This document shows, piece by piece, positions 11,488 to 20,074 of a stretch of 64,000 nucleotides of DNA. The notes beneath the pieces are model-generated. The model worked only from the letters and a program-made list of their open reading frames with translations. It was not told where the DNA came from and did not search any database. This DNA comes from Serpula lacrymans var. lacrymans S7.9 (lineage: Eukaryota; Basidiomycota; Agaricomycetes; Boletales; Serpulaceae): contig NW_006763291.1 in assembly GCF_000218685.1 (NCBI RefSeq), forward strand, positions 1,396,286 to 1,460,285, given 5' to 3'. The position numbers and the translations under genes were made by a program. Position 1 is the first letter of the stretch; every line of letters begins with the position of its first letter.

Positions 11488-11971
11488 TGTGACATTACTC
11501 ACAGCATTCATTGTTCTATCTCTTTCTTTTCCTTTTTTTGACAATCTTATCCTGTACTACCTACGCAGGATTCGTCAGCATACATTCCTTCCTTCATGTT
11601 CTTTCTCATTCTTTTTGCACAGCTATACTGTGCATAGCCTACTTTTCTTTTACTATATAAACCCCTGTATTTTACCTTGTAAAAAGAACAACAAGAAATC
11701 CAATCCAGACTTCTTCTCTACTCTCAAGTTCACTACTCTGCTACTTGTGATCCAGTGTGGTCACAACACTTCCCACTTTTACCACTGTCAACTGCTGTCA
11801 TCGTCACTTCCCACTTTTGAAGTCATTGTCATCCCTTTCGATTAGAGTCCTTCTGAGCACTACAGTTTGTGCGTCAGGAGCCTGCTATCACTGGGAACCT
11901 CGTCATATTGTTGTTCTCAAATCTACCTTGTGCTACGATTAGCAAGGTAGTGCTTGTCTATACTCGTCACA
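11488..11971. mobile_element. Candidate solo LTR
   Basis: Ends are perfectly inverted 6-mers, TGTGAC at 11488 and GTCACA ending at 11971, enclosing 484 bp with a TATATAAACCC promoter-like motif near 11655. Flanking pentamers are AAACC and AAGCC, that is, a target-site duplication with one mismatch. No second copy is present in the window to confirm the boundaries. Confidence 0.4.
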
Positions 11972-12208
11972 AAGCCCCTATCCTTCTATAAATTCAACTA
12001 TCCCTCCTCCTCAAAACCCACACTCATACACCTCTGGGTTTTACTTTGAAGGATCTTTATACGTACCACCCCACGAACAACCAGACCACTCCACTGTTCT
12101 AGGAGGCAAAGCCCATAAACAAGTTCCGTGGAATCTGGGAGGACTGTGTGTTAGTTTGTTTTGTGTGTGGTTTTCTAACAGCAGTTCTCATCATCGACAT
12201 CGCTTAAG

Positions 12209-14474
12209 ATGGCAATTTTTTTTGGACTAGCAGGTGGAATGAACCCCAAAGAAGACGCTTATGACCCTGACTACGAGGTAGCTAAAGTTAGAACTACTGC
12301 CGAGTTGTCGTATTATGGCTACATAGAGTGCGGCTTCAATATCGGAAGAAAAATCGTGCAGAACACAATTCTCACCATGCCGGCCGAGACACATGGTGGA
12401 GATAGGTCCAAAATAACCTTGGACCCACGCATGGCCGAACTCAAACGATTCATGACCGATAATAACTATATGGTCACAATTACAGATAAAAATCTTGGAA
12501 TAGCCATCATTAGGAAAGACTGGTTCATAGAAAGATGTCTGTCACTGTTCTCCAACCCCATCCAGTACGCGGTTGTAAGTCAAACTGAGGCAAATGTGAT
12601 ATTAAACAAGCAATGCATACTTTCGCAAGAGTGCAGCAATATGGCGGGCGCAAGCCCATATGGAAAACAGCTGAGAGAGTTCTTTATTTCTATTTCCCAG
12701 AAGACGCAGGCAGGCGGCACACATAAGGTCCCAGAATTTTATGGCATCCCAAAGATCCATAAGACTCCAACAAATATGCGGCCAATAATCCCCTGCTACA
12801 ATGTGATTCAGAACCCAGCGGTGAAGTATGTAAGCAAGATGCTTAAACCCTTGATCTCCGGATCAAACACCATTTTAGTTTCATCTAAACAAATGGCGAT
12901 AGCACTTGATTGTTTGGATACCAGATGCAGACGAGTATTTTTAGTGACAGGAGACATAGTAGCATACTATCTGTCCATTCTGGTGAAGCAATCTGAAGAG
13001 ATCGTGTTGGAGATGTTTTTTGAACGGTGTCTGCAACTGGCCCATTCTGAATTATTAATGCAATTTCAAGGAACGATATACCGAGCGCTCAAAGGCCTAG
13101 CAATGGGTGTTGCGAGTAGCCCCAACGTGGTGAACCTATTTGGTTGCTACTTCGAGACTCGGTCCAAACTCCTGTGTGATCTGCGCGTATTACTTTACAA
13201 ACGGTTTATAGATGACATATTTGTTGTAATCGAAGCAACGTCTGCTTTAGAAGCTCTTGGACTTGTCAAAACTTTAGAGTTTGAAGATTGCGTGATTGAT
13301 TGGGAGTACCCTTCTACGTCCCAGGTACTTTTAGATATGCAAATCTACCTGGACTCTATTGGCGGTATCCAATGAAGGCCTTACAGGAAGGCAAACAATC
13401 ATCTCAAACAAATTCCATGGATCTCCCACCACCCCTTAGACATGAAACGCGGGGCTGTTCTAGGAGAGATCTCACGGCTAGCTACCCTCTATTACGATAA
13501 CACATTTTCGGACCTTTAACTTTCATTCTCCTCTTTAACCTTTTACTGTAGTTTTCACACACGGTGCCATGCAGCACTTTCCCTTTTGTTCAAACTCCTC
13601 TTTCTCGTGCCGCGCGGCCTTTTCTTCTTATTTTAGATACTAGTATCTCACGCAGTGGAGCTGGTCACACGGGCTGCACCCTCTGACATCATCAGCCACT
13701 GCCTTCATCAACTGTACAGTACACATGTACAAATAGCTTGTAGTAGTATAAATACCCCAATAGATCAAGGAGACTCCTCAGCGAGTCCTCCTGTTGTATA
13801 CCCACAACTAACTCGGTCCTACCTAAGGGGTAACCACTCCCTCATCACTACCTTTATAGTTTGTTTTAGTGTGCGCCAGAGTAACTAACTCTTGGTTGTT
13901 ACACCCTCTGTTCTCACAAGGATATGTTCCTGGAGAGCATGCAAGGACTCTATCAACTATATGTTGCTCGTGGCTACCCTGACGGAGAGTTGAAAAATGG
14001 CTTAATTTGGAAGAATTGAATAAGCGTTGGTTGAACCAGCTTTTGATCCAGGATGACAACAATGCGGCGATGGACCCACTTATAGTCCTGACAAGCCAAC
14101 TTAACCCCATATGGAACTACTTTGATGCTAAAGAATTGCAGGCAGGCATTGTTGGCTATTGGCGTGAATATTGTAGAAAGTTCACGGCTGGTGATGTACC
14201 GTCACCAGGTTTCCCCATGTCCGTGCACCGGCCCAGCTGCAATGACATGGTGGTGCATGACTCGGTGTTAGTCCGTCTCGGTGAAGAACGCCCCAGTGCA
14301 GATCAGGTTGAGACTGGCAGGTGGGTGGCTTCGGCCACTGATCCAATGGATTCCTTGATTCTGCCCGTGGGTGGACACCCCCAAGCGGTATCTGAGCCCT
14401 CTGTGCTATCTCCCTCTGACCGTCGGGTCATTGCAGATGTGCGGAAACTCAAATTTGCAAACAATTCTTGTTAG
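12209..14474 (+). mobile_element. Penelope-like element reverse transcriptase, decayed and split by an LTR
   Basis: The 388-codon frame from 12209 encodes a reverse transcriptase of the Penelope-like class. It has DKNLG at residues 93-97, PEFYGIPKIHK at 175-185, TGDI with the catalytic Asp at 249, GLAMG at 296-300 and FIDD at 333-336. The DKNLG block and the FYG.PKIHK block fit the fungal, endonuclease-lacking elements (Coprina type). An in-frame TGA at 13373-13375 interrupts the frame just before the RT-thumb motif HHPLDMKRG. The frame is then cut by the solo LTR at 13490 and resumes exactly in phase at 13909. A one-base loss in the A-run near 13993-13997 shifts it to the frame that runs to 14474. 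Upstream, TTTTCTAACAG at about 12170-12181 looks like a splice acceptor, and coding-like sequence near 12010-12150 may be the 5' part; such elements are known to keep introns. No GIY-YIG endonuclease was seen. Confidence 0.75.
13485..13908 (+). mobile_element. Solo LTR inside the Penelope-like element, target duplication CCCTC
   Basis: LTR body 13490-13903 (414 bp) is flanked by perfect CCCTC pentamers at 13485-13489 and 13904-13908. It is homologous end to end with the LTR at 16294-16706. Its first bases are TATTACG where the sister copy has TGTTAAG, so the terminal TG is mutated; it ends TTGTTACA. A TATAAATACCCC promoter motif lies near 13750. The insertion falls between two codons of the reverse transcriptase frame. 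Confidence 0.85.
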
Positions 14475-16288
14475 CTTGTGTCATGAAAGGTTACTGATAA
14501 TCGTTTTAAGCAAGTCAACAAATGGAAATGTGCCTTGCTTGATTGCGAAAGGCCAGAACTTAAAGCACCGACTGATTGAAGCACCTATGAGATTGAAGAT
14601 CAAATAGTGGCGCCTTTCAAAAGTATGGATATTGGCTGGGATTGAACTAAAAAGAATATTGTCCCACATCCGTAATTATGTCCTTACCTCACCCCCGGTA
14701 CTGGCTTATTAGCTATCTTTAGACGCAGAATGCCCGTAGGAACGACCCCGTAAGGGAACAATACTTGTTCTGAATTGGGTGTAGATTCTAAATTCTATCC
14801 ACAGAATTAGACGATAACGTAAAGGATCCTGAGAGGGACCTCTGAGCGGTGCACATGGAATTAACCCCAAATAAACCTATGATAAAATGTTTATGCATGG
14901 TACATTGTGCTTGCAGGTACACAATATTTTTGACGTTCGAAGCTTTCACATCTGATAAAGTAAAACCTGCAGATGATCCGCTGCATTTGAAATGTTACAT
15001 ATTTGGACGGAGTTATGCAATCTCACGCTAACCTAACCGTACATTATCACACTAAGTCTATTCTTGGGATAATGACCTGATAAAGTCTGATTAGAGAACC
15101 TAATCAACTCTAACCTTATCTAACCGACCAAATTGCGCAATGGCTAGCGTAAGAACCCGGCCTCTTATTGGCCAAACCTATAACGACCCTCTAAGGGGGC
15201 CCAACGTTACTGGTGGAAGCTGATAAATGCCTGCGCACTCTTGAAAGGATGGTGGTGTCAGGCTGCCAAGTGACTGATAGAGTTAACTAGTTTACATAAC
15301 GCAAACTCGCTATCCTTGCCCAACTTAGTAGGGTAATTGGAATGTCCCCCCGGCTTTTGGGCCGTGGGCTAAGTGTGGAATTGACCACCTCGGTTGCACT
15401 TGCGATTGGAGCAAACCTTCTATCCAAAAAGGGACGGCAGGTGTCTGGCGATAAGGTGTATGGTATTCATAGTTTCAGATATGGATTTTGATTTTAGTTC
15501 AGGGGCAAAGACAATAATGTCCCCCAGCAATTAAGGACAAGCGAAACCAAGATACCCGAACAGCTATCTACCCCCAGCGCCTATGTAAACCGGTCCGGTA
15601 GATAAGATAAGATTTAGATCTAATCAGATGACCGCAGATCAAGAATTAGCATTAAAGCATGTCCGGCGAATAAGGCCAAGTACCAATACTTTAGCACCCG
15701 GCAACCCCGGACCGTGGCACGTGACCAAATAAATGTGCGCTTATGGAACATTTGAGAAGGAATGGCACGTGATTATGCACGTGACTTGAGATATATACGT
15801 GATTGGTCCATGCCTTATGGTGTGATCATGGCACCTTCTACTGCGGATGAGTCATTACTTACCTCCAGCCAATAGCATTAACGAGGCTTGATTGGTCATG
15901 TTCGGAGATAGGTTTTTAGAATTCTATAGTGAGCTTTCAGCTTTGTAATTGATTTACATCATCGCTGATGAAAGAAATGTATCTTTTCATTTAATCACTC
16001 ACTCTGAAAAATTGTACTAATCATACATTACAAAATGGTATTAATTGGCACTGAAGAGACGTACATCAAAATTGGTGTATGACTTCAACTTTTTGGAGTC
16101 CCCAATCTGCCGATACCTCAAACGCCTCAAAAGCCAAACTAAGTATTTTTAGATTTTTCTCTGTTAAATTAGCCACAAGCTCTCTCATAGCTCATATAGT
16201 CAGTCATGTGCTATAAGTGTTGTCCCGTGTAAGCTTGTCTACCAACAAACCCAGTGAGACGGTGACTGCATGCAGTTCATCAGCAACA
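14475..16288. other. Repeat-rich stretch without a gene
   Basis: No convincing coding sequence. The part around 15700-16033 has LTR-like character: repeated CACGTGAC/CACGTGAT motifs, a 3' end reading ATTACA, then AAATGGTATTA, which resembles a Copia-type primer-binding site. A possible degenerate LTR end at about 16033 is therefore noted, but I could not define its other end or any internal domain. Confidence 0.35.
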
Positions 16289-16711
16289 AGGAGTGTTAAG
16301 ATACACAATTTTCGGACCTTTAAATTTCATTCTCCTATTTAACTTTCTTCTATAGTTTTCACACACTGTGCCATGCAGCACTTTCCCTTTTGTTCAAACT
16401 CCCTTTTCTCGCACTGCGCTGCTTTTCTTTATTTATAGCTACAAATCTCTCACGCAGTGGAGCTGGTCACATGGGCTGTGCCCCATGACATCATCAGCCA
16501 CTGCCTTCATCAACTATATAGTACATATGTACAAACAAACCTGTAGTAGTATATATACCCCAATAAATCAAGGAGACTCCTCAGCGAGTCCTCCTGTTGT
16601 ATACCCACAATTAACTTGGTCCTACTTTAAAAGGGTAACCACTCCTCTCATTACTCTTTTGCTTGTCTGAGTTGTGCGCCAGAGTAACTAACTCTTGGTT
16701 GTTACAAGGAG
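16289..16711 (+). mobile_element. Solo LTR, target duplication AGGAG (same family as 13490-13903)
   Basis: LTR body 16294-16706 (413 bp) starts TGTTAAGATAC and ends TTGTTACA. It is flanked by perfect AGGAG pentamers at 16289-16293 and 16707-16711. It aligns along its whole length with the LTR at 13490-13903, including the block CTCACGCAGTGGAGCTGGTC and the near-palindrome GGAGACTCCTCAGCGAGTCC. The TATATATACCCC motif near 16550 marks the promoter region. The canonical TG...CA ends show this is the better preserved copy. Confidence 0.88.
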
Positions 16712-16720
16712 TGCATTTTG

Positions 16721-17830
16721 CTAACGATAAAACGTATCCAGTGGGTATGTGGCGGTAGGGCATGTAACGTTAGACTGGTGAAATAGATAAAAGTAGGCAT
16801 GCCTATCTGACATCAATTCAGTGGTGTCAACGATGTCAGTTTGTTCCTGAGTGAGGGCAAGATGGTGTGCCCATTGTGCTTTGGTGAGCATTTGGGGCTC
16901 TGCGAGGTAAGGGGGAAAGTGAGGAGGACGGGTTTGTTGGTCGATGGGGGTGGTCTGGGACATGGTCATTCTTTGGTAAGTGTGTGTAGGAGGGGATCCT
17001 GTTGGTATGCCTCATAATTTGTGTCTCCTTTTATATTCGTTCAGGATCTCGGAAGCATTCTGTAGGTTTGCTTCTTCTTTCCAGGAGTTTTCGGCCGATG
17101 GGTAGTCCTCCCATTTGACTAAATATAGGTATCCTCTTTGGTTCTTTTTGTTATGTAGAATGGCTTCTATTCCGTATTCTTCTTGGTCATTGATTATCTC
17201 CGCCGGTGGTCTGATATAGTTTTCTCCGTGGACTTCGGTTTGTTTGTACGGGGTAGCGTGGAATATGGGATGGATTTTCCACGCGTCTGGGAGTTTTAGT
17301 CGGTAGTTAACCGGTGATACTTTTTCAAGGATGATAAAGGGTGCTTCTTATTTCCAATTGAACTTTCGGTAGGGTGTTCCTTTCTTCTTTAAGTTAGTTG
17401 CTTCTAGCCAAACTTTTTGTCCAGTTGTAAACGTGGGTAACAGATGTTGTGAGTATTTTTGCATGTGTGCTCTTGCCAGCTTGTGGAATTGTAAGGCTAT
17501 GGCTCTTGCTTCAAGTAGGCTGGATAGTCTTTTGCTTACGGTTGGTATGTTGGTTGCTATTGGTGTTGTGGGGAGATCCCTAGGATGGTATCCCATCATG
17601 AGGTAGAATGGTGATTCATTCCGTGCTGAATGTGGTCTATGATTGTGGCAGAATTCTGCTGTCGTGAGATATTCTGTCCAAGTGTGTGGTAAATTGTTGT
17701 AGAAGATCCACAAATATATTTCTATCTCCTGGTTTACCCTTTTGGTTTCTCCATCTGATTGAGGGTGAAATGCAGTCAATAGATTTACTGCAGTTCTGAG
17801 CACTTCAGTCAACCTCTTTTCATAGCCTCT
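16721..17830 (-). mobile_element. Ty3/Gypsy chromovirus pol 3' remnant (integrase plus chromodomain)
   Basis: Minus-strand remnant. The frame from about 17830 to 17346 gives the C-terminal part of a retroviral-type integrase: the FHPQSDGETKRVNQ block, then YHPRDLPTTP and a TTGQKVWLEA block. A TAA after FNWK (about 17346-17348) interrupts it, and the same frame continues with SPVNYRLKLPDAWKIHPIFH and a chromodomain (YLYLVKWEDYPSAENSWK) to a TGA at 17012-17014. The integrase catalytic core, RT and protease are missing, so the element is 5'-truncated. A further minus ORF at 16721-16969 (MSQTTPIDQQTRPPHFPPYL) follows and may be the element's 3' tail; it abuts the solo LTR. Confidence 0.8.
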
Positions 17831-18140
17831 TAGGTTGATCAGTTACTGTTCAATGACATGCCTAAGAGGCCTTTATCCTGGGATTATCCCATAGGCAGGT
17901 AATCCATACAGGACTCCCTTGAGTTAAGGTCATCCAAGGACAATTTGAGAATCCTGGGACTCCCAAGTGGTGTCAGGGGTCCTAGTATTGATTTAAATTT
18001 TGAGATTTGTATATCCTATATTATTACAAGGTAGGACTATCCTAGGATGTTATTAAAATCAAAGTGTTCCATAATAGGTGACAAGGTGTACTTTAGGATT
18101 TATATACATGGTAGTCCAATTACTTCCCAGATACTCCACC
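17831..18140. other. Non-coding repeat flank
   Basis: Between the Gypsy remnant and the tandem array. It is rich in short variants of ATCCTAGGAT/ATCCTGGGAT and contains no coding sequence. Confidence 0.4.
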
Positions 18141-18560
18141 AGGATGTCCTTATTATACCCTGGATGTTCTTTGGGAGAACCTGTATGGTGTACACAGTAC
18201 TCAACAAGACTACCCTGGGCACTACTTGTGTCCCACTAGGCATCCCAGATGCTCTGGTAAAATGTCCCTATTATACCCTAGATGTCCTTTAATGGTATCC
18301 ACACATTGTACAGAATATCCAATGAGACTATCATTTGTACTGCTGGTGTCTTAATAGTCCTCTAAAATATTCTTATTTGTACCTGGATGTTCTTTGAAAG
18401 TACCAGACAGTGTTCAGAATATCCAAAGAAACTAATATTTGTACAATTAGTGTCCCAATGGTCATCTAAAATTTCTCAATGTGCCCTGGATGTTTTTTTG
18501 GAGTGCCTGTATGGTGTTCACAACATCCAATAAGACTATCCTAGGTCCCAATCTTACATA
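18141..18560. repeat. Imperfect tandem array, about 105-118 bp units
   Basis: Four degenerate units follow one another, each built on the order TCC(T)TATTAT/CCTGGATGTTCTTT, a GTGTTCACA-like block, ATCCAA(T/G)(A/G)AGACTA, then GTGTCCCA(A)T and CTCTAAAAT. Unit starts are near 18145, 18261, 18368 and 18470. The units differ by many substitutions, so the array is old. No coding function is evident. Confidence 0.6.
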
Positions 18561-18765
18561 GGTATCCTTTAGAAGTACAAAACACATTCAACGGAAATAT
18601 CATTTTATCCGAGATGACTTAGTATCAAAGGGAGAGGCAGTAATCAGATACATTCCTCACTCATGAAAAACACTGGAAATTCTCTAAAGCTATGGGACTA
18701 CGGTTGCACTCAAGTGGGAGTGACAAAACCGGATAAACCCGGTCTCTGCCAAAGCAGCCATTGTT

Positions 18766-18837
18766 CTCCATGGAGCATAGCCACCACTCCATGGAGTAAC
18801 CATTGTTCTCCTAGGAGCACAATTGTACTCCTAGGAG
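18766..18837. repeat. Four 10-bp palindromes at 20-21 bp spacing
   Basis: CTCCATGGAG occurs at 18766-18775 and 18787-18796, and CTCCTAGGAG at 18808-18817 and 18828-18837. Start-to-start distances are 21, 21 and 20 bp, about two helical turns. Each palindrome type occurs as a pair. Confidence 0.8.
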
Positions 18838-18912
18838 TCATTATACTGTAGCGAGTAGCACCTCCGACTACAAGTAGTAGGGGGTTTAGTATAGGAATAC
18901 CTCAGTCGTTTC

Positions 18913-19245
18913 TATAGCCTCTCGGGCAGCGGCTGAGGTATGTTACATTACATTTATTAGAGATCACCTTAAACTAACATCTATTGTAGTTTCACTTAGG
19001 TAAATAATAAAGTCGTTTCTATAGTGACAAATTATGACATTTGTTTATAGTATGAGAAAACATGCATTGGCCAGGGCTTGAACCCGGGACTCCAGCTTTC
19101 ATGGTCTGGTGCTTTACCAACTAAGCTACCAAGGTGTACTTGGAAAGCATACTGATTGGTTGCATGCCCAGAAGGTCCAGAATCACTGTACACAGGTGCG
19201 GATTCCATTGTGTTGTGATATATAGCCTCTCGGGCAGCGGCTGAG
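18913..19245. repeat. Direct 25-bp repeats flanking a tRNA-like sequence
   Basis: The identical 25-mer beginning TATAGCCTCTCGGGCAGC is present at 18913-18937 and 19221-19245. A second short direct repeat (GTTTCACTTAGGT followed by an AT-rich tract and AAAGTC) occurs near 18988 and 19243. At the first copy, CCTCAG...CTGAGG also forms a hairpin stem. The arrangement suggests a composite or SINE-like insertion. Confidence 0.6.
19064..19135 (-). tRNA. Degenerate tRNA or tRNA-derived SINE head
   Basis: The minus strand has a Pol III A box (TAGCTTAGTTG) and B box (GGTTCAAGCCC) at tRNA spacing. The D stem GCTT/AAGC and the T stem CCGGG/CCTGG with loop TTCAAGC pair well. The acceptor stem pairs only in five of seven positions. 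The anticodon arm needs an eight-base loop and has a mismatch, so no confident anticodon can be given. I therefore think it is a tRNA pseudogene or SINE promoter rather than a working tRNA. Confidence 0.45.
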
Positions 19246-19264
19246 TTTCACTTAGGTTTATTAA

Positions 19265-19454
19265 AAAGTCTGAAAGTAGTTAAAATATTTGATTGCACTT
19301 TGGACCTACAAAATGATGTCTTTTGGTTGACATATTTCCATCAATACTATATTTTTGTGTGGATATGTAGAAATATGTTAACAACAATACATTATTCTGA
19401 TAAAGTCTTGTAGGTCCAAAATGCAATTAAACATTTTAACTACTTTCAGACTTT
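19265..19454. mobile_element. Foldback/MITE-like element with 47-bp inverted ends
   Basis: Left arm 19265-19311 starts AAAGTCTGAAAGTAG. Right arm 19408-19454 is its inverted complement with about four mismatches. The arms enclose about 96 AT-rich bases without coding potential. No clear target-site duplication was identified. Confidence 0.7.
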
Positions 19455-20074
19455 CTCATTGATTTTGGGTGTGACAAAAGTTGGTTATGCTTGCTGTGCC
19501 AGCCTCTATGGAGAGAGAGCGATCAAATGTTCTGGTCATGTGATGTATTCTATTTTTTTAATTTTCATATATCATCTCACATCAAACCTCTAGGATAAAT
19601 ACCTCCTCTCTCGAAATAGAGGCTGGGTAGGAGACTGCTTTAATTCCTTATATTTCTTGAACAGTCTTCAAAGTCAGCAAAGCGTGACCAAGTTCCGTCA
19701 AGAAATTTGACACTTTACTGATGACTAGAGACAGTAGCTATCCCCTTACCGGAAACAACATAATACACTCACTAGCCTGTTTATGACAATGTCTGAACAA
19801 TAATATACAATTTCAACGAACATACATGGCAAGATAATCGCAAGCACTCAATCATTTGACGACCTGTAGCAGTAACAACGCCACCCACTCCATAGGCTTG
19901 CTCAGAAATCCATCGCCGTGACACCCAGAACGCAATCAACACCGGGCCTGCCACTGATAACCTCAACAACTAGTCGATCAAACTACGAACGCGAACATCT
20001 TTTAGTGAAGAGAACAAGAGAGAAAGGACATGCAATAACGATCAACTCCAGAGAGCTGGGTTCCGCCAAGTGTA
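19455..20074. other. Intergenic region 3' of copy B
   Basis: From about 20000 on, the sequence is again homologous to the left end of the window, which marks the left limit of duplication copy B or of the available copy A sequence. A minus ORF at 19781-19969 has protein-like composition but no recognisable domain, and I leave it uncalled. Confidence 0.4.

Noticed and set aside
15700..16033. Degenerate Copia LTR with a primer-binding-like TGGTATTA
   Set aside because: Only one end is plausible and no internal domain follows, so it is described but not called as an element.
19064..19135. Functional tRNA gene
   Set aside because: The acceptor stem has two mismatches and the anticodon arm needs an eight-base loop, so it is kept only as a tRNA-like sequence.
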